From Prevotellaceae bacterium UBA1075 (lineage in GTDB: Bacteria > Bacteroidota > Bacteroidia > Bacteroidales > Bacteroidaceae): a stretch of 34,111 nt of DNA. Positions 16,268 through 25,113 of the stretch are shown piece after piece. The translations under genes were made by a program, and so were the position numbers. Location: the NCBI GenBank assembly GCA_002316015.1, contig DCCS01000039.1, forward strand, positions 1 through 34,111, written 5' to 3'. Every line of letters begins with the position of its first letter. Position 1 is the stretch's first letter. Under the pieces are notes generated by a model. That model had not been told where the DNA came from. It did no database searches and saw only the letters and a program-made list of their open reading frames with translations.

Positions 16268-18001
16268 TCATTTGACCATCACTTTGGTGACGGCCCCGCC
16301 GGGGCGGAGCAGGATATTCATTCCCTTGCGTGGGGTGGTGAGGCGCATGCCGTCGGGCGTGTATATCCGCGTGTTGGCTGCGGCAGTTTCCTGCACCATA
16401 CTCTCTATGGGCGAGGCCAGGTCATGGCGCGCCTGGCGCAGGTCTTGGGTGGCTTGCACCAGGGAGGCCACATCGTCGGCTGTCGCTGCGCCCTCGTTGG
16501 CCAGAGCCTGGATGCTGTCGGCCTGGGCGTATATCGCGTCCACAGCCTTGGCCACAGCCCCGCTCTTGGCATAGTCGCAGGTGGCCAGGGGCTCGAGGGC
16601 GTACATCTGCAGTTCCGAGAGTGAGTAGCGTGGCGCGCCGTTGCTGAGCAGCATGCCGGGGGTGCGCATTATCTGGAAGCGCACATGGCGGTATGGGCGG
16701 CGCATGTGTATGTTGGCCGTGTAGGTTTTGTTCTGCACGCCCGAGAAGCCAGACAGCTCCGTCACATAGTCCCACAGCTCTCCGTCCTGGCTGGCATACA
16801 CCAGCACGTCATCCCAGCGGTCGTCCTGTCCCGCGTCCCCGTCCATGCTCTTGTAATACTGCAGGCTGAAGGCCGCCTGTGGGCTGTCCAGAGCCACCTG
16901 CAGGTAGTGCGGGCGGTTGGGTGGCAGGGGAGTGCTGTACCGGCTGCGCACATAAGTTCCGGTGTTTCGGTCAATGATGCTCCTGAGCGATGTCGTGCTC
17001 TCGATGCCGTCGGTGCTGAACTGGCCGGCTGAGGTTATCAGTTTGGTGCGCGAACTTTTCCATGAGAAGGTGCTGTCGGCGGCGGCGCGTGCCTCGCTGG
17101 CGGCGGCGCGTGCGTTGTCGTTCACAGAGGTAGTCCAGCTTACGTCGGCAAAGACTGGGTTGTGGTCCGACATGATGAAGCCATCGGGTGTCCACCGGTT
17201 CCCCAGTTCGGCATAGGAGCACGACACGCTGCCATAGGCGAAGATGAAATCAATCTCGTTGTCGGGCGTGCTGCTGAACCCGTCCACGCCCTTCTCGGCC
17301 CTCTTGCGTGCGGACACCCACATGTCCTTGGTCGTGAGTTTGTACTTGAGCAGGTAGTTATAGACGCTTGATGTCCTCTTCATGTTGAAGTCGGCGGTCA
17401 GGAACTGTGGCAGTTTCTTGCCGAAGAGTGTGGCCAGGCTGTCCATCTTCTCCTTCACGACCTTTGCCTGCGAGGTGCGCACCTTGTCGTTGCTGTGGTC
17501 CAGGTGCGTGTTGGTGTAGATGAAGCGCGCTCCTGTGGCCTTGTCGGTGAAGAGTGCCCAGGTGGCTATGCGGATGCAGATGGCTCCGTCTGTCATTGAG
17601 GGACGGTCGGGGGTGCCGGTCAGCCAGTAGTTGCCGCTCTTCTCCAGCAGGAAGCGGCTGGTCTTGTACAGGATGGGGGTGTACTCTCCCAGTTCGGCGC
17701 CATCGGTGCGGGCACACCCCACCATGGCATAGCCGGGCGTGCCTGCCAGGATGCTGGTGAGTTCGGCCTTCACTCCCTCCTGTATGCCCAGCAGGTCGGG
17801 CGACACGCTGTCGATGTAGTGGTGCAGGGCCTTGGCGCGGTTGCCCCAGCTGTTCTGTCCGTTGCCGTCGCTCTCCTTGATGTTTCCATAGGGGATGTTG
17901 AAGGTCATGATGCGCAGTTTCTCTGTGGCCGCCTGGGTGGTGGCGGCTATGGCCAGCAGGAAGGCCAGCATGGTGGAAGTCTTTTGGAAAAAGTTCTTCA
18001 T
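16268..18001 (-). CDS. Secreted endonuclease/exonuclease/phosphatase family protein with discoidin-like domain
   Basis: The ATG at 18001 (MKNFFQKTSTMLAFLLAIAATTQA) starts a signal peptide; a TTG two codons upstream is the only alternative. In the 577-residue protein, residues about 27-285 form an EEP (DNase I-like) domain with the metal and catalytic motifs MTFNI, GIQEG, TNTHLDH, TADFN and SDHNPV. A second domain at about 305-465 resembles an F5/8 type C (discoidin) module, with HYLQVALDS, DDVLVYASQDGE and RHVRFQIM. A short helical stretch leads to a tail, IYTPDGMRL to GAVTKVMVK, like a T9SS type A sorting tail. EEP enzymes cut phosphodiester or phosphomonoester bonds; the substrate here is unknown. 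It is downstream of the giant GLUG gene and shares its KVMVK ending. Confidence 0.85.
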   Translation of the reverse strand: MKNFFQKTSTMLAFLLAIAATTQAATEKLRIMTFNIPYGNIKESDGNGQNSWGNRAKALHHYIDSVSPDLLGIQEGVKAELTSILAGTPGYAMVGCARTDGAELGEYTPILYKTSRFLLEKSGNYWLTGTPDRPSMTDGAICIRIATWALFTDKATGARFIYTNTHLDHSNDKVRTSQAKVVKEKMDSLATLFGKKLPQFLTADFNMKRTSSVYNYLLKYKLTTKDMWVSARKRAEKGVDGFSSTPDNEIDFIFAYGSVSCSYAELGNRWTPDGFIMSDHNPVFADVSWTTSVNDNARAAASEARAAADSTFSWKSSRTKLITSAGQFSTDGIESTTSLRSIIDRNTGTYVRSRYSTPLPPNRPHYLQVALDSPQAAFSLQYYKSMDGDAGQDDRWDDVLVYASQDGELWDYVTELSGFSGVQNKTYTANIHMRRPYRHVRFQIMRTPGMLLSNGAPRYSLSELQMYALEPLATCDYAKSGAVAKAVDAIYAQADSIQALANEGAATADDVASLVQATQDLRQARHDLASPIESMVQETAAANTRIYTPDGMRLTTPRKGMNILLRPGGAVTKVMVK

Positions 18002-18078
18002 AAGCAAATTGTCGTTTCGGGTTTGTGCCGCAGACTGATTGTCCAGCGGGCATGAACCATCCGGTAAATGGAAAGATT

Positions 18079-18109
18079 GGGAGTCCCAGGCTCACAGGCC
18101 TGGCACCCC
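18079..18109 (-). terminator. Hairpin, possible terminator after the GLUG gene
   Basis: CCAGGC (18086-18091) pairs with GCCTGG (18098-18103), and the stem extends imperfectly through GGGAGT and CACCCC. It lies between the 88-bp tandem copies and the start of the EEP gene. No TAnnTTTG element is visible in the 18002-18137 stretch, so it is unclear whether the EEP gene has its own promoter. Confidence 0.4.
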
Positions 18110-18137
18110 CAACCGTTGTCATACTTCTTAGGTCGTT

Positions 18138-18313
18138 TCACTTGACCATCACCTGGGCTGTGCCGAGGTTGCTTGCGTTCGGGAATGCCCTCGAAAGCCC
18201 CTGTGGGCCTTTCGGCGCACTCCACTCACTTGACCATCACCTGGGCTGTGCCGAGGTGACTTGCGTTCGGGAATGCCCTCGAAAGCCCCTGTGGGCCTTT
18301 CGGTGCACTCCAC
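18138..18313 (-). repeat. Two 88-bp tandem copies encoding a KVMVK-like tail
   Basis: 18138-18225 and 18226-18313 are nearly identical 88-bp units, with only about three differences seen. Each begins (plus strand) with TCACTTGACCATCACC, the same 16 bases that close the GLUG gene at 18314. Read on the minus strand, each ends in a frame giving NASxLGTAQVMVK and a TGA, close to the GLUG ending GTAASRKVMVK. The two blocks GCCGAAAGG and GGGCAT are also shared with the GLUG 3' end. Since 88 is not a multiple of three, the units do not extend the gene in frame. Confidence 0.85.
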
Positions 18314-21300
18314 TCACTTGACCATCACCTTGCGGCTTGCGGCGGTGCCGCGCAGGATGTACATGCCCTTGGGCAGTCCCTGCAGGGCCCTTTCGGCAGC
18401 CTGTGCCGGGCGCACCAGTCGGCCCTGCACGTCATATACGCTCACCAGGGCTCCCACCTTGGCTGCCACGCTCTCGACGGCGTCGGCACCCTCGTTGGCG
18501 TATCCGCCGTCCTTCTTGACCACCACGCCACTCTCGGGATAGAGCGTGGGGTGCGGGTCGGTGCCCAACCGCTGGTACCACACGGGAGCCTCGGCGCTTT
18601 GACCGTTGAGCATCCAGGTGACCATGCCGCTGGCAAACTCCTCGGCGGTCTGCTTGTTGGCCTGGGAGCCGTCGCCGTTGTTGCTGTAGCAGTTGACCAG
18701 CATGGTGTTGCCTCCGTATCGGCAGAAGAGCCTGTCCTGTGAGTCGTACCCCTCGATGTCGGCCGTTGACCAGCAGTTGCTCACCCTGGCTCCCACGCTG
18801 CCCATCCAGCCGCATATCTGTGCGGCGTTCTTGCCGTTGCCGGCCTTGATGCTGCCTGTGCTGTAGCAGTTGGCGATGAGTGCCAGGCTGCCCGCGTTGG
18901 CGTTGCCCAGGATGCCGGCGGGTGCCTGGTACACGGCCTCCACAGTGCCCTCGTTGCCCAGGCGCTCCAGTTTGATGTTGCCTGTTCCGGTGCTTCGTCC
19001 TATCAGTCCCACGCGGTCGTAGCCCTTGATGCGGCAGGTGGCGTCCAGTACCAGGTTCTTGATCTCGGCGGGGGTCATGAGTGTGCCGAAGAGACCCACT
19101 CCCACCGATTTCTCGCGCTCGATGACAAGGTTGCTGATGCGGTGCGTTTGTCCGTCAAACACGCCCTTGAAGGTCACCTTGTTGGCCTCGGTGTCGCTGG
19201 AGTTTTCGGTCTCGGTGTTGAAGCCTATGGGCAGGAAGTTGGTCTCGCCCGTCATGTCGATGTTGGCTGTGAGTTTGGCGTTGATTGTGCTCAGCCCGCT
19301 GTTGACCATGGCAGAGAACACCTTCAGGTCGTGCGGAGTGGCCAGCAGGTAGTAGCCCTCCTCTGTCTGGGGGAACACATCCAGCAGGAACACGCTTCCG
19401 GCCTTCTGGAGCGCCTGCTCGGCATCGGGTGTGCCGTTGCTGTAGTCGGCCCACATTTGTTCCGACACGCTGTTCATCTGTTCCAGTTCGGGCGCGTTCT
19501 CGTCAAACACGCCCTGGTTCGCGAAGGCACTTGCCATGAGGCTGAGGTTCTCGGCCGCCCTTGCCATGGCGATGTAGGCCACGCGGCACTCATACACCTG
19601 CTTGAAGAGGCCCGACAGGCGGTTGACTGCCTTGATCATCGCCTCGCCGTCAGTGGCCTTCTCGGCCTCGGTGATGGCGGCCTGCAGGTCGGCCTTGATG
19701 GCCTCGGCATAGTTGGGGTATTGCGCGAAGTCCACACCGTCACTCCATGCGAACTCGTCAATGACGCGTGCGCGTTCCAGGTAGTTCTGCAGCACGGAAG
19801 CCAGTTGGGTCTCGCCCTCGGCGGGTGTGCCCAGGTAGGTCAGGCGGAAGTTGCCGAAGCCCATCCAGTCCCTGTCCATGCCCGTGCCCTGGTTCTGCAC
19901 GCCTATCACCAGCGAGTCACCCTCCTGGATTTGCACAGCCACGAGGTTGCGGTAGCGTCCCCCGTTGAAGGCATAGGCGCAGCCGATGGGGCCCTGCGGT
20001 ATCCACCCCTCGCCGTTGTCCGTCACCACGCTGTAGTCAGTGGCCTCGCCGGTGATGTGGCAGTTCTCGCCGTCCACGGCCACCGTCTTGTCGATGGCGT
20101 CCTCTATCTCTCCCATGGCATAGTTGATGTTGTCGCCCAGCATGACCTGTCCGGCGTAGAACTTGCTGTAGCCGTCGGCTCCGGGGCGGAAGGTGGCGTG
20201 GGACTCCAGCATATACACGCCGGCCTTGAGTCCCCTCAGCGTCTGGCTCATGCTGAAGTTGCAGTTCCAGGCCTCGGCCGCCGACATGATTCCCTCCACC
20301 GTGAGGATGCGCGGCTGGTCACCGCTGGTTGACTCGATGTCCCATCCCTCGCGGCCCGCGTCCAGGTTGGCGTTCACCATCAGGTCGGTGATGTCGGTGC
20401 CGGGCTGGTAGTCGGCGGCGATGGCGGCCGCGAGCAGGTTCTTGACGAACTCGGTCTCGGCCGTGATGGTGGAGTCGTTGAGCAGGTGCGTGTCCATGAT
20501 GTGGGTGTAGGTGCCGTTGGGGAAGTCCTCGCCGGGCTGTCCGTCCTGTGTCAGGTAGGCTTCGAGCCTGTCGGCCTCCTCGCACTCAAAGGTGTTGTTG
20601 TTGATGTAGTCCAGCGCATACTCGGCCTGTTCCCTGTAGGCCTGGTACAGGGCGGCGGAAGCCCGTATGGCGGCACGCTCCCCGTCCGCACTCGCGTAAG
20701 CCTTGAGGAAGTCGGCCAGTGTGGGCAGGCCGCCCATGCCCTCCAGTGTGGCGGTGTAGGCGGTGAGCAGCGCGTTGTCGGCCACGGTCTCGGCGGTCTG
20801 CTGTGTCTCGGATGAGACAACGTGCTCGCGGAACTGCTCGTAGGTGTCCTGGTCGTGCACGTCGCTGTAGGTGCCCTCCTCGCTCTCATATACGAGGCCG
20901 TGCTCCATCCATGTGGGCTGGTCGTCCTCGCCGAGGGTCTGGTACCACTGCGCCGAGACGAACGACTTTCCGTTGAGTTTCCATGTCAGTTCGCCTGTCG
21001 CGGTCTCGCTCTTGTCAAACTGGGTGAACTGTCCGCCCCGCGTGCTGAAGCAGTTCCTCACGGCGGCTCCGCCCCGGTAGGCTTCATTGTTACCGTCCTG
21101 TCCGGTGACCTCGGCGGTGGTCCAGCAGCCCTCGATGGTGGTGCCGCCCGCGCCGCCTATCCATCCTGCCAGGGCTGCGCTCTCGCCCTTGCCCAGGCTC
21201 ACCACCTGGCCGGTGGTGTAGCAGTTGCGCATGACGATGATGCCCCTGGAGCCATGGTTGCCGCCCAGCAGTCCGCCTGCGTTCACGCCGCCCACGGTCA

Positions 21301-24300
21301 CGCTGCCCTCGTTGGCCACGTTGAGCAGGGTGGTGGTGCCCGTCTGGTCCCAGTTGGACGCGCCCACGATGCCCGCGTACGATCCTGTGGTCTTGATGGA
21401 GCAGGTGGCGTCAAAGGTGATGTTGCGCAGCACCATGCCCGAGTTGGAGGCCGAGATGAAGCCCGCATCGTCGTTGTCCACATCCAAGGTGAGGTTCATC
21501 ACGCGGTGGTTCTTGCCGTCGAAGGTGCCGGCGTAGCCCACCTTGAGGCCTATCTGCTGGAACTTGTCACCGGCCTCGGAGAAGTCTATGTCATCGGTCA
21601 GGCAGGCGTTGAACTTGTTGTCCACGGTGTTGACCATTCGGCTGAACCACGCCACATCGCCTGCGGTGGCCAGCTGGTAGAAGCCCGCTACGGGTTGCTT
21701 GTACTCCTTGTCCAGCGCACCGCATTCCTGACAGATGCCCTCGTCCCACTGGTGAGGGGGGATCACCGACGTGTTCTCGTTGGAGTAGGTGAGCTCGCCG
21801 CCCGCGCTGGTGCCGTCACACCGCAACTGGCCCACGGCATACACCACCTGGTGGTCGTCCCAGGGCAGGGGAACGGCGTCGGTGCCAAGTGTCTGGCGCC
21901 ATACGGGGTTCTCGCTGCTGTTGCCGTTGATCACATAGCAGAGTTGGCCTGTGGCCAGCATCTCGGCGCTGATGGTGCCGTTCTCGTTGGCCTTGAGCCC
22001 GCCCGTGTAGTCGTTGGCGCAGTAGCATCCGCTGATGGTGGTGTTGCCTCCTCCACGGCAGAAGTTGTAGCTGGTGTGCTGCGCGATTTCGCTCACAGTC
22101 CAGCAGTCGGTCACCTTGGAGCCCACGTTGCCCTGCCAGGCCGAGATGCAGGCCACGTCGCCTGCCGACTCGATACGTCCCGTGCTGAAGCAGCGGGTGA
22201 TGTTGGTCACGTTGCCCGCGTTGGCGTTTCCTATGATGCCGGCGGCCGCGTTGCTGCCCGCGCCCTCACAGGTCACGGGGCACATGGTGCCCACATTGGT
22301 GATGGTGGTGGTGAAGGAGCCGGTCGTGTGGCCTATGAGCCCGCCCGAGTAGCGGCTGCCCTTCACCGAGCATGTGGCGTCGATGAGCAGGTCATGCAGG
22401 CTGGCGGCCGTGGCCGTGCCGAAGAGTCCTGCCACGTCCTGCACATCCACGGTCATGTGGCTGATTGTGTGGCGCGCGCCGTCCATCTCGCCCACGAAGG
22501 GGTGGGTGTCGTTGCCGATGGGTGTCCAGTTCTCGCCGCCCAGGTCGATGTCCCGGGTCAGGCGGAAGTCCATCTTCTCCACAGCCCCGCTGTTGACCTG
22601 CCCGGCCACCCAGCGCAGGGCCGGTGCCGCGCTTATGAGGTAGAATCCGTCCTCGGCCTGCTCAGGTTTCCCGCACACGGTGCACAGTCCGGTGGCGGGG
22701 TCGATGGTGTGGGGGGTCTGGACGTAGCCCTTGTTCTCGTTGGAATAGCCGAAGTCCGCGCCGGTGGTGCCGTCGCAGTTCCTGGTGCCCACCATATACA
22801 CGATGTCCTTGCTGGTGAGCGAGGGTATGGGGTCGGTGCCCAGGGTCTGTCGCCAGGCGGGCGCGTTGGTGCTCTTGCCGTTGATGATGTAGCACAGTTC
22901 GCCGCTTGCTGCGGCCCCGCTGGTCACCAGGGTGCCTTGCTTGCCGTAGTTGGTGGCGCAGCTGACCAGCGTCACGGCCGAGCCGGATGCCCCCGCGCGC
23001 GCCAGGCTGGTGGCCTCGTTCACGCCGGCATGTGTGTCGGCGATGCCCCAGCAGCCCTCCAGCGTGAACTGGTTGCTGCCCGTCCAGCCCGAGATGAAGG
23101 CGCATGAGGTGCCCGAGGCAATCTTTCCCGTGAACCAGCAGTTGCTTATCCTGCCCAGGCATCCGTGCGGGCTGTTGCCTATGATGCCGCCCACTCCGGC
23201 GTCGCCCGAACCGCCCTGCGAGGTGGGTGTGGCTGCCACGCTGCCCTGGTTGCCCAGTCCGCTCAGGGTGATGAAGGTGGCGCCCTGCGAGTGTCCTATG
23301 AGTCCCACGTGCTGCAGTCCCAGCAGTGAGCAGGTCTCGTCCAGCGTGAGGTTCTCCACGCGCGCCCCTCCCGATATGGTGCCGAAGAGTCCCACGCCCG
23401 CGGCCTTGGGACTGTTGATTACCAGGTGGCTTATCCTGTGGTGCTGTCCGTCGAAGTGTCCCCGGTAGGGGTACTTGTCGCTGCCTATCATGGGCCACTC
23501 CGCGTAGTCCTTCAGGTCGATGTCGGCAGCCAGCCGCACGTTCATCGTCATGTGCCCCGAGGCCACCATGTCGGCCACCCAGGCCAGTTGCTCGGCCGTG
23601 GCCACCTCATACACTCCGCCCACGGGAGCCAGGAACTCCTGGTTGATGGCGCCGCACTCGCTGCACCTGTAGCCGTCGAAGGTGTGCGCGGGCATCTGCG
23701 CCTCGCCCTTCACGTTGGTGAAGGCTGTGGCTCCCTGGCCGCTGCACGAGGGTGCTGTGGCATACACCACATCCGCGCTCAGGGGCTGGGGCACCTGGTC
23801 GGTGCCCAGCTTCTGCCCCATGCCCAGGCGGAAGGCTGCCTCGCCATCCGCCATCTGCTGTGCCGAGAGCAGGGTGACACCACCGTCCACTGTGCCCTTG
23901 AATCCCTCCAGCGCGTAGCAGTTGGTGAGGGTGGCCTTGGCTGCCGAGTTGCGCGCGATGGCACTCGACCCCGTGTTCATCACGATGTCCATCTCGCCGA
24001 TGGCCAGGCAGTTGCTGATGTGCGTGGGGTTGTTGGCCCATCCCACGATGCCGGCGCAGTTGGTGGCAGCCTTTCCGCTGATCTTCCCGCTGAACACACA
24101 CCGGTCTACCGATGTGCTATGGTCGGCCAGTCCCACGATTCCCGCGCAGGTGGCGTCGCCCGACACACCGCTGGTGATGCTCACGTCCGACCAGCAGTTG
24201 AGTATCGCGCCGCCATAGGAATAGGCGGCCACGCCCGCCGCGTGGGGGAAGTCCGAGGTGATGCTTCCCGACACATGCAGGTTGCGCACCACGCCCGACA

Positions 24301-24613
24301 GGTAGCCCACCAGGGCGGTGCCCTTGCCGGTGCCTGTGAGGCTCACGGTCACGGTGTGGCCCTGGCCGTCCAGCGTGCCGCTGAACTTGTGGGCACTGGT
24401 GCCTATCATGGCCGTCTGGCCCGTGTAGTCAATGTCGGCCGTAAGCACGGCCGAGGCCGTCTTGTCGCCCCCGTTGACCAGGGCGGCAAAGTCGGCCAAG
24501 TCCTGTGCGGTGCCTATCTGATAGGATCCGCCTGCCTGGGTGAGTGCCCAGGCCATGCTTCCGTAACACGCCAGGAGCGTGCACAGAAGCCATCGTGTAA
24601 GGTTTCTTCGCAT
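18314..24613 (-). CDS. Giant secreted GLUG-repeat protein with T9SS-like tail
   Basis: The ATG at 24613 starts a signal peptide (MRRNLTRWLLCTLLACYGSMAWA); the open frame upstream of it runs through the promoter. The protein has 2099 residues. Five homologous blocks begin near 30, 331, 655, 975 and 1752. Each opens with a [GFY]Y..ATA..L.W helix, then ADID, [FG]xFDGxxHxIS, then GLUG-type loops such as AGIVG and GGIIGN, and four of the five close with an LNG/ING.....W.Q.LGTD..P element. Blocks 2-4 are preceded by a C-x2-C-G knuckle (about 317, 643 and 960). Residues about 1255-1740 differ: helical segments plus a jelly-roll carbohydrate-binding-like domain starting at NANLDAGREGWDIES (about 1412). 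The end (about 2056-2099) has VSVYDVQGRLVR, LPKGMYILRG and KVMVK, a sorting-tail pattern. Likely a cell-surface adhesin or glycan binder; no enzyme motif is seen. Confidence 0.88.
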   Translation of the reverse strand: MRRNLTRWLLCTLLACYGSMAWALTQAGGSYQIGTAQDLADFAALVNGGDKTASAVLTADIDYTGQTAMIGTSAHKFSGTLDGQGHTVTVSLTGTGKGTALVGYLSGVVRNLHVSGSITSDFPHAAGVAAYSYGGAILNCWSDVSITSGVSGDATCAGIVGLADHSTSVDRCVFSGKISGKAATNCAGIVGWANNPTHISNCLAIGEMDIVMNTGSSAIARNSAAKATLTNCYALEGFKGTVDGGVTLLSAQQMADGEAAFRLGMGQKLGTDQVPQPLSADVVYATAPSCSGQGATAFTNVKGEAQMPAHTFDGYRCSECGAINQEFLAPVGGVYEVATAEQLAWVADMVASGHMTMNVRLAADIDLKDYAEWPMIGSDKYPYRGHFDGQHHRISHLVINSPKAAGVGLFGTISGGARVENLTLDETCSLLGLQHVGLIGHSQGATFITLSGLGNQGSVAATPTSQGGSGDAGVGGIIGNSPHGCLGRISNCWFTGKIASGTSCAFISGWTGSNQFTLEGCWGIADTHAGVNEATSLARAGASGSAVTLVSCATNYGKQGTLVTSGAAASGELCYIINGKSTNAPAWRQTLGTDPIPSLTSKDIVYMVGTRNCDGTTGADFGYSNENKGYVQTPHTIDPATGLCTVCGKPEQAEDGFYLISAAPALRWVAGQVNSGAVEKMDFRLTRDIDLGGENWTPIGNDTHPFVGEMDGARHTISHMTVDVQDVAGLFGTATAASLHDLLIDATCSVKGSRYSGGLIGHTTGSFTTTITNVGTMCPVTCEGAGSNAAAGIIGNANAGNVTNITRCFSTGRIESAGDVACISAWQGNVGSKVTDCWTVSEIAQHTSYNFCRGGGNTTISGCYCANDYTGGLKANENGTISAEMLATGQLCYVINGNSSENPVWRQTLGTDAVPLPWDDHQVVYAVGQLRCDGTSAGGELTYSNENTSVIPPHQWDEGICQECGALDKEYKQPVAGFYQLATAGDVAWFSRMVNTVDNKFNACLTDDIDFSEAGDKFQQIGLKVGYAGTFDGKNHRVMNLTLDVDNDDAGFISASNSGMVLRNITFDATCSIKTTGSYAGIVGASNWDQTGTTTLLNVANEGSVTVGGVNAGGLLGGNHGSRGIIVMRNCYTTGQVVSLGKGESAALAGWIGGAGGTTIEGCWTTAEVTGQDGNNEAYRGGAAVRNCFSTRGGQFTQFDKSETATGELTWKLNGKSFVSAQWYQTLGEDDQPTWMEHGLVYESEEGTYSDVHDQDTYEQFREHVVSSETQQTAETVADNALLTAYTATLEGMGGLPTLADFLKAYASADGERAAIRASAALYQAYREQAEYALDYINNNTFECEEADRLEAYLTQDGQPGEDFPNGTYTHIMDTHLLNDSTITAETEFVKNLLAAAIAADYQPGTDITDLMVNANLDAGREGWDIESTSGDQPRILTVEGIMSAAEAWNCNFSMSQTLRGLKAGVYMLESHATFRPGADGYSKFYAGQVMLGDNINYAMGEIEDAIDKTVAVDGENCHITGEATDYSVVTDNGEGWIPQGPIGCAYAFNGGRYRNLVAVQIQEGDSLVIGVQNQGTGMDRDWMGFGNFRLTYLGTPAEGETQLASVLQNYLERARVIDEFAWSDGVDFAQYPNYAEAIKADLQAAITEAEKATDGEAMIKAVNRLSGLFKQVYECRVAYIAMARAAENLSLMASAFANQGVFDENAPELEQMNSVSEQMWADYSNGTPDAEQALQKAGSVFLLDVFPQTEEGYYLLATPHDLKVFSAMVNSGLSTINAKLTANIDMTGETNFLPIGFNTETENSSDTEANKVTFKGVFDGQTHRISNLVIEREKSVGVGLFGTLMTPAEIKNLVLDATCRIKGYDRVGLIGRSTGTGNIKLERLGNEGTVEAVYQAPAGILGNANAGSLALIANCYSTGSIKAGNGKNAAQICGWMGSVGARVSNCWSTADIEGYDSQDRLFCRYGGNTMLVNCYSNNGDGSQANKQTAEEFASGMVTWMLNGQSAEAPVWYQRLGTDPHPTLYPESGVVVKKDGGYANEGADAVESVAAKVGALVSVYDVQGRLVRPAQAAERALQGLPKGMYILRGTAASRKVMVK

Positions 24614-24769
24614 GTGAAACTTGTTGAGGTTAGTATTGGGTCTGTCTTCTTCTCTTGCCGCGTGTGGGATTGTGGCGTGTCGCATGCCTTTGCGCTTCTC
24701 CCCTCTGGTCTTTCCGGGAACTGTTCGGGGGGAGGTTTCCTTGGCCTGTGGATATAGCTTGTCTGTCTG

Positions 24770-24777
24770 CAAAGTTA
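24770..24777 (-). promoter_or_regulatory. Bacteroidota -7 element before the GLUG gene
   Basis: TAACTTTG on the minus strand matches TAnnTTTG. It implies a long leader of about 150 nt before the ATG at 24613. No clear -33 box is seen. TTCGTGAC occurs twice, 11 bp apart, at 24857-24864 and 24868-24875, about 80-100 bp upstream. Confidence 0.55.
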
Positions 24778-24947
24778 AGTGATTTCGTCGGTGGTGGGGG
24801 CTTCATGTGGTGATATTTAGCCATCTTTTCCTGTGTCATGCCTGTTTTTAGGGGTGTTCGTGACGATTTCGTGACAAGGTGTGTGTCCATCCTGTCCCAT
24901 GGGGCGTGCGTGCGGGCAGTTCCCGTGGCGCCACCTCGGCTTTTGGG

Positions 24948-25040
24948 GCAGTGCGGTGCGATTGCAATCGCACCGCACTGCGTTGGCCATCGCACCGCGC
25001 TGCGATCGCCATCGCGGCGCGCTGCGTTGGATGCCCCATC
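24948..25040 (+). repeat. 22-bp-period palindromic repeat array, locus B, with a perfect 34-bp palindrome
   Basis: TGCG units start at 24957, 24979, 25001 and 25023, exactly 22 bp apart. The first unit core, TGCGATTGCAATCGCA, is a perfect 16-bp palindrome. With its flanks (GCAGTGCGG on the left) it lies in a perfect 34-bp palindrome at 24948-24981 with no loop. The sequence GCAGTGCGGTGCG is identical to the left end of locus A. The array lies between the polA stop and the GLUG promoter. The 11-mer CCCATGGGGCG occurs on both sides, at 24896-24906 and 25095-25105. Confidence 0.88.
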
Positions 25041-25113
25041 GGCGCGTGTCGGGAGCGCGCGGCCTGCCGGATACCCGTCACCGCCGCATTTTCCCCCATG
25101 GGGCGCGTGCCGG

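Noticed and set aside
18001..18007. TTG start two codons upstream for the EEP-family gene
   Set aside because: The ATG at 18001 directly begins a standard signal peptide, so the TTG is unnecessary.
20822..23107. Long plus-strand open frame of 761 codons opposite the GLUG gene
   Set aside because: It is a shadow of the strong GC third-position bias of the minus-strand gene. Its translation is rich in H, G, A and V, with no domain or signal.
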